NCBI GenBank assembly: GCA_026874595.1
Contig: CM049307.1
Span: 45,133,678 to 45,197,677, forward strand
Length of the DNA: 64,000 nt
Source: Sipunculus nudus
Taxonomy: Eukaryota > Annelida > Sipuncula > Golfingiida > Sipunculidae
Direction: 5' to 3'
Shown here piece by piece: positions 22,604 to 34,305 of this stretch (position 1 is its first letter; each line of letters starts with the position of its first letter). The position numbers were made by a program, and so were the translations under genes. Under the pieces are notes generated by a model. The model was given only the letters and a program-made list of their open reading frames with translations, made no database searches and had not been told where the DNA came from.

Positions 22604-23710
22604 TTTATACATTTAATTAATTTTTTTTAAGAATAATCGAATTTAAAGTTTAAACGCTGAGCAAGCTACGAAAATTGGAATTTTGAAGTAGAATTTTAAT
22701 TTTAATATTGCGGAAATTTTATGTGCGGACACTGTATTGCTCTACTATTATTGGTAACTAATAAAATGGTCATGCCTGTTTTAGACGGTGAAATGAAAAT
22801 ACCTTGTGACATTTCCTGCGATTCTCCTGCACAGTTGAAACGGAACTTGACCAGTGCCTGGGCGGTCCCTGCTGGGAGACAGAGCTGTCTGTTGACCACT
22901 TTGTCTTCCCAACAGAGAGCGCCACATTTTGACCGTACTACGGCCTTGTAGTGGGTAGACCCATGGGGCACGTGGGCAACACCCACCCACTGAGGGGAAC
23001 CCTTGGGGGCGTTCACTAACTGTACGCCCTCGCCCACCTCCCACTGGCCAAGTGAAGGGTGCTCGCCCACAATATAGACTTCTTCGTCTTTTCCTTTGCC
23101 AGGTAATTGATCATAAAACACAGGATCACTGAAACAAAGCAGAAATAAAAAAAATAGTGATTTTGACCGAGTATTACGTTTCACAGTGGATGTATCTTAT
23201 TTCTTCTGTCTCTAAAAGTTAGCTCAGAATAATTAATAAACTGTACGTTAACTCAGAATAAACCGTTAACTGTGAATTAGTTATGGCGTGATTTGAAGAT
23301 AAACATCATGTTATTAGTCCTGTTATTTACTATAGCTGCTATCGAATTAAAGTCAGACCGCCCATTAACATAAAACACGAATATAAATTAAAACGTTTGG
23401 AGTATTACTAAATATTAGTCTATCTAAGGAAGCAGAACATCTGATCGAACAATGTACTTTCAATATCATTCATATCTACTGTTTGACATTAATCTTTCAT
23501 TTACAATCTGTTTCATTAAATAATTAATTAAGTCAGCTTACCGTAATCCATGGCAGCGTAATGGATCATCTGATGCGGAATAATCCTGATAAATTGATAT
23601 TATTATATTCTAAATCTAAAATGACGATGACAGATAAGTTGATGCTGAAAGTTGTTGTCGACACGGCCGTCTGATGACAGAGAGTGAACCTATTGATCTG
23701 GTTACCATGC

Positions 23711-23790
23711 AACGTGACGTGAACAATAGCGTACGAACGTCACGACTAGACAGCACGTAAAGACGTCACCAAGGTGATGCTCTGACGTCG
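23711..23790 (-). promoter_or_regulatory. ACGT-core cluster upstream of copy 2
   Basis: The same series of five ACGT cores and spacing as in unit 1, although this gene copy is frameshifted. Confidence 0.45.
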
Positions 23791-24237
23791 TTTTTCGCAT
23801 TCACAAACTTTCGGTTGTTTAAGAATAAAATTAAGCTTTGTAAACGTTGTCCCTATGACCATGGACTAAGTATATGTCAGTGACAGAGTTAATCGTCCTG
23901 TTGTGTTTTTCCCTGTTCAGGTAATATTAAAAAAAACGAGTCCAATTAATTAGGGGAGTATGACCCATCATGAATTCAGGGAATGTTTTCCTATTTCTAG
24001 GTCCTATCTTCCAATGAATGAATGATATCAGGAAACCGGTTATTATGCACATGTAAATTCATCGGCATAACATCACCTTTCCGCCAGAGTTCGTTTCTAC
24101 TCTAAACGAAGCTCTTGTGGAAACTTAGGCACTGTGGCACAGCCGGGACTTCTTGTCTGAACTGCCAAAGTTTAACATCAAAATTTGTTAGATATCAAGT
24201 AAACACATATTGTCGTACCATATTGTTTACATTTCAC

Positions 24238-24546
24238 ATGCGCATGCTTACAATATATTATTTCTTCCGTAAGTCCTTTCCGCGGAGACGCACATATTTA
24301 TATAATTTGCCTTGAAACAATTCCTTTTGAATGTATTTGAACAGACTGCATTATCCTTTTCCCCACATTTATACCTATGCCATCTGTATATGTAGAAGCC
24401 CCAATGCATTATGGGCCGTAGATTCCAAAGCCCACAAACCCTGAACATCAGAGTCGTACTCCTGTGAATTCCATTCTGCGCAGTTTTGCGTAACATGTGA
24501 ATGAACTGGTGATATCACAGCTCTGGAGAAAGCGTCCTTTTGTACG
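24238..24546 (+). promoter_or_regulatory. Possible divergent promoter and first exon, unit 2
   Basis: ATGCGCAT at 24238-24245 and donor ACG|GTAAGT at 24547. In this unit the next + strand exon-like sequence is the S2 SLC22 remnant at 26648. Confidence 0.3.
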
Positions 24547-24730
24547 GTAAGTTAACGAGGTTGCTTACTGTATACACGGACACGCTCAGATCATGAAATA
24601 ATGTTTTCTACACTCATAATGAATCACTTGATTTGTAATTCTCTCATTGGCTTGTATATAGATTTTTTTTTATTCCTGGTCAGCAGAATGATGTCTCCAT
24701 TTATAAAACTGATTGGTCCTGGTAAAACTG

Positions 24731-24749
24731 AACAGAGGCGCCATCTGTT
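24731..24749. promoter_or_regulatory. Near-palindrome with GGCGCC core, unit 2
   Basis: Identical to the 19-nt dyad of unit 1, in otherwise diverged flanks. Confidence 0.3.
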
Positions 24750-25783
24750 ACCAGAAAAATGCAGCCTGGAGCCTTCCATTCTTCCTCAGATACCAATGAT
24801 CAGATGTCGTTTTTCACTCATGTCGATCTGTTTTTTTTTTTTTTTGTTTTGTTTTTTTTTGGAGACTTTTTCATGATGACTGTTGAGATAGGAAAGTAAT
24901 TATTTAATACTTCTCTAATGCCATCAAAAAATGACATTTTGTGGATATCTACAAGACCTGTTTCGTAAAATACTGACATTATAATGGTCTGCCAAGTGTG
25001 TTCCTAGAGTTACAAAGTCTTTGTCTGCTGGTAATCAGTCATTCTCTGTGAATGACACACATGACACATACGTTCATTATCTCCCTCAATAATTGCTATC
25101 ACATATATATAATATTCCTTTTATTCCTCCCTGTATATCAAACTGACCGTTGGTACGACTGTCTATATAGGTGATTAGGTGATTATCGCACTCGAAGCTT
25201 GCATTATGTTGAATGTTATTATATATATTCATGTTATTTCAAAGTTTCATCCTACAAATATATGATTAGTATTAGGGTACACTTACTACTACGATTAATT
25301 ATGAGAATAGTGTTTTGTGGAAATAATACATGCAAATATTTTTTTCAGCCTTGGTCACAGTTTTTCTTCTAAAAATGCTTGAGGTCGAACAAAAGCATTC
25401 CATTGACTTATAATGTAATCTTTATATGCCATAAATATCGATAAATATTTCATTGACTACTCTGGGTGAATATGGCCCTCAAAAGTAGGTAACACTGCTG
25501 ACAGGAAATAAATATACGTACATGAATTATTTACACAAATAAGGATATTTCTTGTTATTTAATGACATAATGCATACCGATAATGATTTTTTTTTAATAT
25601 TCTGTAATGCTATTTCAACTTAGGTGAGTTTAAACAAGAAGTTATTAATCATTATCGTATTATGGCGAACAAATCGTCTTTAAACGGTGTTTAAAAAAAT
25701 TTGGTGTTTTAATCGAAAGAAAAAAGTAAACTGGACGATGTAAAGAAGCTTGTGAATTGTGAAAAAAAATCACAGGAATATAT

Positions 25784-25944
25784 CATTTTTCGGCCGTATA
25801 GAATCCGGCCTACTGATGATATGACATCGAAATGCCTCTTTAAGTTACTTCTCCATTACATGAATCCTGAACATCATAACGTCCGTCCGAATACACCCAT
25901 AACCTCGTCCATGTAGGCCAGATTGTATACTCGCTTCCATTTTT
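25784..25944. mobile_element. MITE-like insertion with TSD CATTTTT
   Basis: An insertion of about 147 bp (25791-25937), absent from the homologous site in U1 (~17700), is flanked by direct CATTTTT repeats. Near its ends are inverted repeats GTATAGAATCCGGCCTAC and, read from the other end, GTATACAATCTGGCCTAC (16 of 18 match). No coding capacity. The features fit a non-autonomous DNA transposon; the superfamily is not assignable. Confidence 0.65.
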
Positions 25945-25965
25945 TAGCAATAAAAGGATAATAAG

Positions 25966-26345
25966 TCAGGTGGCAACACCTACTATCACATTTATGCTGA
26001 AGACATCCATGCATATATCTCAGGACTGGTTTGATGTATCGACCTGAAATTTTACATGTCTATACATCTTTCAAGCTATTAATCATACACAAAACTGGTG
26101 GCACCACCTGCAACAGTTTTTGCATGGTGTCTATCTGTTATCTCTCTGGGGTAAAATCACTTGTATATTGGCAGTGGTTTCACTTGTCTGCCTGAAATTT
26201 TGTATGTGTATACATCTTGTATAGATTTTTTTTTTAGTTGGCAGATGGCGCCACCTATAAATATGTATAAACGGCAGACATCAATGCTAATATCTCAGGA
26301 CTGGTTTGACATTTTGGCCTGAAATATTGCACGAGTATAGATCTT
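25966..26345. repeat. GGTGGCGCCACC-family repeat, ~3 half-units
   Basis: Units of ~130-140 bp: ATATCTCAGGACTGGTTTGA, then CCTGAAAT, TATACATCTT, and a GGTGGCACCACCTGC / GATGGCGCCACCT core. They are related to the array at 7690-8615. The left junction of the SLC22 duplication lies here. Confidence 0.75.
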
Positions 26346-26647
26346 ACATAGCTTGATGAACAAAACAAATGTTAAAGAATGAATCATTTTTTTCTATATC
26401 AATATGTATACCATCTCCACAAGCACTGTAATTAATTATATATAATGTTTGGTTCTAATATTAATTTTGAATGAAATTTAAGTTGATTATGAATTAGGGT
26501 GTTTTTTCCATTGATTCTACCTCAAAAGACTCCATATCCAAGCCTTATGATGGGGTGAAATTAGTTAAGTCGTGTGGTACAGAATAACAGAACAGTTTAA
26601 ACTATTAGTATTTCCAGTTGAAGCAATATGTTATGTTTTTGTTACAG

Positions 26648-28250
26648 GGTCAAATACTTTGGCTATAACGCTTGCTTTAGTCGGAAAGCTGTCCATATCA
26701 GCATCTTTCTCTTTGGCCTATATCTTTAATGCTCCACAATTATCAGGTAATATACATTTGCCATTTGTTTAAATCACAAGTAACAGGTTAACCATGCATG
26801 TGTGGGCAACATTTTCTGACATGTATAAAGATATATAATCACATGTATGTAATTTTATATACAGTTAGTATAGGCTCCCTTTGTTGAGACTGGAGAAATG
26901 TTTGGTGAGTAAGATGTAAGATGTTCATTTTGTTGACCTAAAAGTAAAACATTATTGAATAGACTAGCATATTATCTGGACCTGCTTGGGCACAGGCACC
27001 CAATATGAAACCTATTGTGGTTATTTAAATATGTACTGCATTACATCCTTTAACCTTATCTCAGCTTTTGATAACCAGTAATAGTTGATATTTATTAAAC
27101 ATAAATATACTATATATATCATATAACACGAGTGGATATCTTAACATTTATATATCTTTAACATTGAGGGTGTATACGGTATCATGATTCAAATGTCTGT
27201 GCCTCAGGATTGTTCAATCTAACCTGGGCCAGGTTTGTCCAAGACAGGTTTTCCATGGGACGAGTACCACTGGTTACACTGGTATATAATAGATGCCACT
27301 GTATAGGCTTTTTGTAAAATTTCCCAAATAAAGTCAGATTCCTCAGAATTTGCCATAATATATAGAAAATGAGGCCCATTAGGACACACTATCATTCTGA
27401 ACAAAAATGGGCATATCTGAGGTGAGGTCATAGAATTGTTGCATGACTACAATTTAGTGCAACCATCAGTTATAATATAGGTTAGGAGCAATGTTACAGA
27501 GGGATTTCAGATGACAGTCTGTGTGGCCAATGTGACAAGGTAAAACAAGATGGCATTTCAGTGTAATTGACAGCTTGGCTAAGTAGCCAGTTTAACTTTT
27601 GGACAGATTTGGTCCATTTAAATAGATCATATAGGCAATCAGTTCATTTTTATACACACCTGAAAATTTGAGCCCATAAAAAACAATAAAAATAAGAAAG
27701 ATGGTTCAGAAATGAATACTTAAAAAAGGAAACAAGTGTGAAATCTCTGTTTGTACTCAGTAATACAGCTCGAATAAAACAGAAAAGCACATGATCATCA
27801 ACATGACATTACCTTTGCCTGTGGTATTTTCATTTGCTTTAGGATTTTATGTTTACTGTTGATATTAATATTTATTGTGTGTATTGCAGTAATAATGCCC
27901 TTGGCATTTGTGTGACTGCGGCCAGGTTTGGCGGAGTTCTGGCACCTCTTGAGATACAACAGGTATGTGTAATAACTGACGTCTTCCTTACTTCTAGATA
28001 GATCTGTTTTTTTAATGTTAATTTTAATGGAAATATTCAGTGTCCTGTTAACATCCTTATTTATGGTTAAAACTGCTGCAATTTATTAACTGTGGTTTCC
28101 AGAATAAGATTTGTTAATATCCCGTATTTCAAAGTTTCCTGTGTTTTCTTCACATTTTCTTCTCTTGTAACTATGTCCTTTGAAGTGAGATGTTCTCTTT
28201 GCAACATAGCAGTCTCTGTGTATGTGTGTGTATGTATTTGCATATATATA

Positions 28251-28296
<46 letters not shown>

Positions 28297-28588
28297 AGAT
28301 GTTACGTGTGATTCGAAAACCTTAGGTCAACTCTTCCTCAGGTCAAATTATAACTGTTATCCTCATGTTATGTATGTGTTTCAGGACCAGATTTACCCTT
28401 CCCTGTCCTTTGTTGTATACGGGTCACTGTCGTTCTCAGCTGGGCTCCTTGCTATCCGTCTCCCAGAGACACTAAACCACCTGATGCCAGAAACAATGGA
28501 GGACTTGTCTCCTGCAGCCTCAGTCATTAACAAACTGACAGACTATAAAACAGAGGACAGAGGACAGAGAACATCTGTTTCAAAATGA
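26648..28588 (+). pseudogene. SLC22-family 3' gene fragment (S2), unprocessed pseudogene
   Basis: Three exons match S1: 26648-26746, 27890-27962 and 28385-28588, with introns retained, so this arose by DNA duplication. The exon carrying YGRR is absent. The first exon lost 10 nt that remove the ELYPTV motif and shift the frame; reading on meets a stop within the next exon. The middle exon ends LEIQQ instead of LVIPL. The last exon has a 7-nt tandem duplication (AGAGGAC) that replaces the normal tail with TSVSK and a stop. Homology to S1 begins near 26380, corresponding to ~4850. The gene cannot make a complete carrier. Confidence 0.85.
28242..28293. repeat. (TA)n microsatellite in S2
   Basis: About 50 bp of TA repeat preceded by TG repeats, just before the last S2 exon. 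Confidence 0.95.
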
Positions 28589-28621
28589 GATGCTAAACTC
28601 TGAAGAAATGACCAGGCTTCA

Positions 28622-29150
28622 ATGAATATATGACAGTAGCAGGGGGATGGCACATACCAATCGTTAGATGTGTTTGTGAACCTACCATGTGTTTTTTTGT
28701 AATAATTTAGCCGAAAAAGCTAACAGGCTGTTTACAGTGGTATGGATGCTATGGAATGGATGGCTGTTGCAGCGTAGTCCTCTGTATGACTGGTGTCAAA
28801 ACTCGAAAGTAGGCATATCGGCCTTATTTAAATGCCTGCTGGCTCATGTGTTTATGTCTAGCACAGAATGAGACTTTTTATGTTCAGCAGGTGTAGTAGT
28901 AGTTATGTTTTCCAGCACTTCTAATGGTATAAATATAATTTGATTTTTTTGTTGGACGTAACCGCCTCCATTATTGCCTGCTTAACTTAGTACATCTACA
29001 GATTTCCATTCCAGTTAGACTAAATAACAGGGTAATGGCACACTTTCTTTCATTTCATATCCTGGTGATAACCAGGCCTGTGAATACTTACTGCACCTTA
29101 CTGAATACTAATCAAATTAACGGACGATTTCACATTAAAAAGTTAACATT
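28622..29150 (+). other. Former SLC22 3' flank, no gene
   Basis: Homologous to 7016-7455 after S1. No reading frame supported. Confidence 0.6.
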
Positions 29151-29222
29151 CGCCTCTCTGGGATTCGGCAAACTGGATTCGGTATTCTGGGATTCGGCAG
29201 AATGGGAATCGGCAAACTGGCA
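29150..29222. repeat. Short imperfect GGGATTCGGCA tandem repeat
   Basis: CTGGGATTCGGCAAACTGG-like words repeat about four times; also at 60261-60333. It abuts the SINE-like element. Confidence 0.6.
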
Positions 29223-29455
29223 TGTAACCGTGTAGCCTTCCCCACTGGTGGGTCATACCACTTAAGAACCCCCGATAGGTACACTCATCTGTGAGTGAGA
29301 CAAAGCCATGGGGCACGGCCTTCCCATTAAACCTGCAGAGCACTTGCCCTGGGTCAGGACCGATTTTGAAAAATCTCACCTGCTTGGCTGAGATTCAAAC
29401 TCAGGATCTCCCTACTTTTAGTCCTATGCTCTACAACTAGATCACAGAAGCCAGT
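29222..29455 (-). mobile_element. tRNA-derived SINE-like element
   Basis: On the - strand the head (29455 to ~29383) has an A-box-like TGATCTAGTTGTAGAGC and a B box in a T arm with a perfect stem, CTGAG-TTTGAAT-CTCAG. A non-tRNA body follows with GACCCAGGGCAAGTGC. It occurs at the same place in the S3 tail, but S1 has a tandem array there. The family is not identified. Confidence 0.6.
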
Positions 29456-29639
29456 GATATCAGTTTATTCTTATTGTCTGTTACCATGTTAATATATTGT
29501 TTTACAGAAAAGCCCTAAAATTTAAATCAAAGTTTCTAATTTACAAGGATTTTTTTAGAGCATACCATGACAACAATTGTACAAAAAGAGAATATTCCCC
29601 CAAGATATTGACTTAAAATCTCGTGTATGAATTTTTGAA

Positions 29640-30290
29640 AATTTGCTGACGAGCCCGTCCGGTGCTGTCCCCTATGGTAAATTCATTAAACTAATCCTGC
29701 CTTGTCGTTCATACTCACGTGACACGAATGAACGTGGTCCAAAGACCACTGAATTGATGTATAACGTGATTTATACAAACTGCGAACCAATGGATGATGA
29801 TACTTGCCATTTTCATGATACTGTTGTTGGTTCGCGGAGGTTTCAATTTCGTGAAAATCGCGAAAGGGAAATAATTCGCGAAAATGAAATCGTTGTGAAT
29901 AATGTGCCTCACCAACACAGGGGAATGGTCATTTATAATATGGCCGCATTGGCATTTTATGCATGTTATCCACGCGATAGTAGGTTCCAGTAGGTTCAAA
30001 GGAAGGCAAAAGACATCATGGCTATTAACATATATTTTATGTTACATGTAAATCAAAGAAAGACAATATCAGCTCTTCGTATTTTCTGCCTTTAGGATAC
30101 AAGAATTTGTACTCGTTGTCATAGGCTTTTGGAAAATTCTTAAGATTGAGCGCTTAGGAAAAAATGTGACTATGAATGTACAAAAATGAGATCGCGAAAA
30201 TGAGATCGCGAAACAATGAAAACATTGAAATCGCGAAATATTAGCCTCGCAAATATAAAGGCAACCACAGTATATATAGCCTGCATGCAA
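29640..30290. repeat. Duplicated S-tail segment, GCGAAA-rich
   Basis: Homologous to 9110-9650 and 60750-61420. The 116-residue open frame at 29643-29993 is kept between S2 and S3 but is interrupted in S1 and composed of repeat words, so I do not call it a gene. ATTCGCGAAAATG and GAGATCGCGAAA recur. Confidence 0.6.
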
Positions 30291-30309
30291 AACATGACAG
30301 AGCTATTTT

Positions 30310-30800
30310 TTATTCACCCGTCATATGACGGGAGTATTATTGTATACCAACCATCATTAACTTTAGTGTCGCCGCAATAACTTACCGGGACTTTGATGGA
30401 TTTGAACCAAACTCACCATAACTACTTACAAACTGATTATCTCGCCAGAGTTCAATTATGGGCAAAATGCACGCATATTTAATAAGGTCACGGGTCACTA
30501 GACCTTGTGGTGTCGCTGCGATAACTTACAATAAATATGAAAGGTTTTTATAAAACTCATCAGAATTGATAATCAATAAAATATCTCGCCTATGTTCGAT
30601 TTCCAGCAAAATCCACGCATATTTATTGATGTTAGAGGTCACTGCACTTTGGTGACTCACGAAAAATCCTATGCATTTTCATGGAAATCATTATACATAT
30701 TTACCAACAGTTTCTCACCTGAATTACATTCTCATCAAAATTCGCGCATGTTTAACTAGGTCAGAGGTCGCCCGATACACGGCAGGCGTATTATGCACGT
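30310..30800. repeat. Dispersed element with ~140-bp internal units, S2 tail
   Basis: Homolog of 9664-10175, with ends ATATGACGGGAGTATTAT and CGGCAGGCGTATTATG. Confidence 0.7.
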
Positions 30801-31023
30801 TTGCGGCGCTCTTGTTTCATCTTGCCCGTATCATTCAACGTGTTTCACTCGTTCAAACGGAATCTGAATGGATGTTAAAAGAGTGATCTCTGCCCAAATA
30901 AGAACATAAAGGTATAATTCTAATTATACCTCCATGTTAGGAGCTTTCATGCAAAAGTGACCTGAACCTGTAGTTAACACTAATTTATTGCCTCCGCCCA
31001 GAGGATATGTATTAATCTCCGTC

Positions 31024-31150
31024 CGTGTGTGTGTGTGTGTGGTGGTAGCAAAGAAAATTATGATATTCGGGGGGGGGGGGGGGTCATTTATTTTTCTGTC
31101 ATGCGGGTGATTTAAGCAGAAGGATACTTTCATCCGGGGGGGGGGGGCAG
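31024..31150. repeat. TG run and two poly-G runs
   Basis: GTGTG repeat at about 31025, then G runs of about 13-14 at 31070-31083 and 31137-31147. These may form quadruplexes; run lengths are likely unreliable. Confidence 0.9.
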
Positions 31151-31264
31151 ATGAGCCCGTCCAGTGCTGCCCCTTTCTTAAATTTATCAAACAAATCTTG
31201 CCTTGTCGATCATTTTCTGTTTTTTAACTTCTGCACTCATACGGATGTCCGCCTCATATTTTTA

Positions 31265-32115
31265 GCGAACCTGTGATGGTGTGGCGTGGTCCGGCATCCG
31301 TCGTCCGTCGTCTGTACATTAACCCATACTATCTCGAAAACGACAGGCGCTAGCATCACATAATTTTATGCAAAAAAAGAAATAGCTATCTGAAAAACTC
31401 TATCGGATTTTGCTTATTTTTAGCTAACTGTAATTTCTTAGATTTAATAGAGAAAAAACTAAAAAGCCTTGGAAAATCTTCTCCAAAAAGGTCATGCCAA
31501 ATTGTTCAATATTTCACAGAAATAATCTCTTATACCATCTCTCTCAAGTTTGTTCGAATGGTACCAGTTCGGTGATTTTTTGGCAGAGTTACAGGAGGTT
31601 GAACTTTGTCATCTGTCAAAAAAGCATACTAAAATTTCAATCTTTGAAAAGGCTGGAGCTATCATCACCAAATTTTATGACAATGTTGGTCGCATGAGTC
31701 ATATCTGAAATTGAGGTATTGGTGACGCCACCTGCATCGGCCTTTTCTGTACGGTGGTCGTCAGTGCCTATATCATACTGAGGGCTACAAAGAACTTCTT
31801 CTCTGAAACTATATAGTCAAATTGCTAAATATCGCAAAGAAATGATCCTAGGGTAGTGCTTTCTGAAGTTTGTTCAAATGGTCTCTGTTTAGTGACTTTT
31901 GGCTGAGTTATGGGAAGCTGATCGATCGCAAATTTATTCATATGCCATAACAGCCCTTTTTAGCTCAGTGGCTACAAAGATCTTCTACTCAAAACCACTG
32001 GGCCAAATTCTTTAATCTGACACATTAATTATCCTCAGATGTTGATAATTCACGTTGTTCAATGGTTTTGGTTCAGTGCTTTTTTGGCTGAGTTACGGGA
32101 AGCTGAACTTCGCCA
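31265..32115. repeat. Tandem ~130-190-bp diverged repeat, S2 tail
   Basis: Three units each end in TTTGGCTGAGTTA or TTTTGGCAGAGTTA followed by a GGAAGCTGA / GGAGGTTGA word (about 31580, 31900 and 32085). Related to 3545-4260. Includes GGTGACGCCACCTGC at ~31721. Confidence 0.7.
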
Positions 32116-32489
32116 GTTTGCTTTATCTTCCTATATGAGTGGTAAACCTGCAAAACATTTTTCGACTGACGCAACTGAAGCTTATTTGTTTGATATATTA
32201 CAAGGATAATTCCCACAATAATTCTCATAATAATTGTCGTTCATGGTTCCACATGAATGATTTTTGCCTGAATTATGGAGATTGAATTGAGTCAATTTCC
32301 CATATATGTTAGCTGTGTGAAGCAGTTACATCTAGCCTGGCACCAGTTTATCAGCACCTATAACATCATGCCACTATATTTCAGGTTAAATAGCTTGGCA
32401 GACTCCAAATTGTTCAGATTTTGCAACAGGCCAAAGGTCAGCCTGGATCTATTTATAGCTTTGGCAGACTTAGCAACTGTATCAGATTA

Positions 32490-32600
32490 GGCAACAGGTC
32501 AAGAGTTCACTCAGTGCAGCCAGGGACAGGTCAAAAGTTCAGCCAGTCTAGCCAGGTGCAGTTCTAGAGTTCACTCAGTGCAGTAGCTTGAGCCAGCAAT
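32490..32600. repeat. Short tandem repeat GTTCACTCAGTGCAG
   Basis: Three related GGTCAAGAGTTCACTCAGTG-like units. The overlapping open frame at 32275-32490 has no recognisable domain. Confidence 0.6.
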
Positions 32601-32654
32601 TTGTCACAGTTCACTCGGAACAACTGCTTTTCTCACCTAAGCCTGGTCAGCCCC

Positions 32655-32995
32655 GTGCATCAAACTCGAGAAGTTTGATGTATTGGCCTGATATTTTGAC
32701 CTGTCTGTGATGGCTTTCTCGTTCACAAGACTGGTGTCGCCACCTACAATGACTTTTGCACAATGTATGTGCCTGCTTATTTCTCCAGAGGAATTTGATA
32801 TATCAACCTGAAATTGGGCAAATTTATACATATCATAAAGCTTTGTCGTATACAAGATTGGTGGCGCCACCTACAATAATTTTTGCAGAGTGTATGTCCC
32901 TGCTTATTTCTCAGGAGGGGATATCAGCCAGAAATTGGGCATATGTAATCATCTCTGATACCTTCGTCGTATACAAGACATGTAGGCCTACTTGA
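32655..32995. repeat. GGTGGCGCCACC-family repeat, S2 tail
   Basis: Three units with AATTTGATATATCAACCTGA-type starts; the first two have GTGTCGCCACCTACA and GGTGGCGCCACCTACA cores. Confidence 0.75.
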
Positions 32996-32999
32996 AAAG

Positions 33000-33690
33000 T
33001 AATGGGCCAGCATTGAAGCATTATAACTGGTGTATAAACCATTGCACAAGTTTCCATTAGGCCTGTAGGCCTTGCTTTAACAAACGAGGTCCATGACTAG
33101 TCATATGTATATTGTGTACAATTTAGGTGCAGCCTGTACGCCCGCATCTGAGTGTTATCGCAGTTTTACTCTCTAAGGGTTATTATTAAAATAGTTTGCG
33201 CAATATCAGTATCTACACGTGTGTAATTAACACTGGGTTTTCTCTGTATATTTAAAAGATATGTCCCCCCCCCACACACACACATGCACACACCCCAGGT
33301 GCTCTTTATCAGATGGAGAAACAAAGGGGGGGGGGGCAGTTTGGGTGGATCAAGCTCCAGTGACCTTGTTTTGTTGCAAAACATTGTTTGGGATGGATTA
33401 CCAACTCATCAAATAGCTGAAATATTTGTCGATTATTTAAAAAAAAAAGTACGGTTGAGGGGAGACTGTGACCTTACTTACGTATTAGCAAATACGAGAG
33501 AAAGCGCGTTAATTGTGAAACGGAAATCATATAGGGAGCTGATACTGTTTTTGAATCTTAAGTATATGTGAAGAGTCAAAAATAAATGATTCATTGAATA
33601 AAATAATAATCGTCTAGATCTTGAGATTAATTTTTTAATCACTAAACAAAAAAAAACGCGTGGCGTTATTGATGCTATTCTGACAGGCAT
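33000..33690. other. No gene; junction between the S2 tail and U3
   Basis: Contains a CA-rich and poly-C run (33266-33296) and a poly-G run (33327-33337). Small open frames have no domain. Unit U3 begins at its right end. Confidence 0.5.
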
Positions 33691-34305
33691 GAAGACGAAG
33701 TTGGATTATTTTTGTCAAAAATTGTCAGACCAGTTTGAGTTTATCTTGTTTGACCAATTTTTGTTAATGTTACTTTTTATTAATTGAATAATGGACTTAT
33801 TTTAGATGTTAATTTAGATGTAATTCTGTACCTTCATTAATTATCCTGTTAATCAGGGTGATATTTTCTTCTCCAGTTAGAATGAATTTGTGGATAATTT
33901 TTGTTTTTTGTATTTTAAAATACTTATAATTTTAGTTTTACCACTTGGGTTGGAGGCATCCGAAAAATGAGAGGGTAAAATGAGACCATGCTTATAGGAT
34001 GATTTTAGATTACCAGTAGGTAACTTAGATTGTTTGTGTAAGTGTGTGTGTATGGGGGGGTTATAAATATGGTCCCATTCTCCAATGGTTGTGCAATTTA
34101 AAAACAATATTATTTTTTAAAAAAAAGTCCCCGCCCACGTGAACTCAAACGCATTCACACCTTCTATTAATAAAGCTAATATTCAGCAAAAACACTAAAA
34201 GAGGTTTCTGAAATTTATTATATAAATCTACACATTTGATATAATAGTAATGAGAGAGCAGTTCATATATTTCCTGTCCATTCTTGTCCACGGCAGTGAT
34301 ACGTC

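Larger units (their letters stand above)
19168..23551 (-). pseudogene. CBM20 protein gene, copy 2, frameshifted
   Basis: Exons correspond to 23542-23551, 22803-23128, 22240-22413, 21800-21943, 21239-21346, 19615-19722 and 19168-19247. Splice sites, start, stop and AATAAA (19075-19080, coding strand) are kept. Exon 2 is 326 nt instead of 327. One base is missing near 23089-23099, so the spliced frame stops at 23016-23018 after 40 residues. The CBM20 frame beyond the lesion is otherwise uninterrupted. A frame starting MKRNTRSK inside intron 1 restores it only because the adjacent poly-A run is one base longer. It is either a recent pseudogene, a sequencing error, or a gene using that alternative start. 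Confidence 0.7.
18531..25965. repeat. Segmental duplication unit U2
   Basis: Homologous to U1 up to about 25182, where a ~230-bp segment differs, and again from ~25470. Homology to U1 ends after AAAGGATAATAAGTCA (~25965), where the SLC22-bearing block joins. It lacks the tRNA-like spacer. Confidence 0.8.

Noticed and set aside
29643..29993. 116-residue frame, identical at 60752-61102
   Set aside because: Retained only between recent duplicates; the S1 homolog is interrupted and the sequence consists of GCGAAA repeat words.
32275..32490. 71-residue frame, repeated at 63437-63652
   Set aside because: No domain or splice context; retention is explained by recent duplication.
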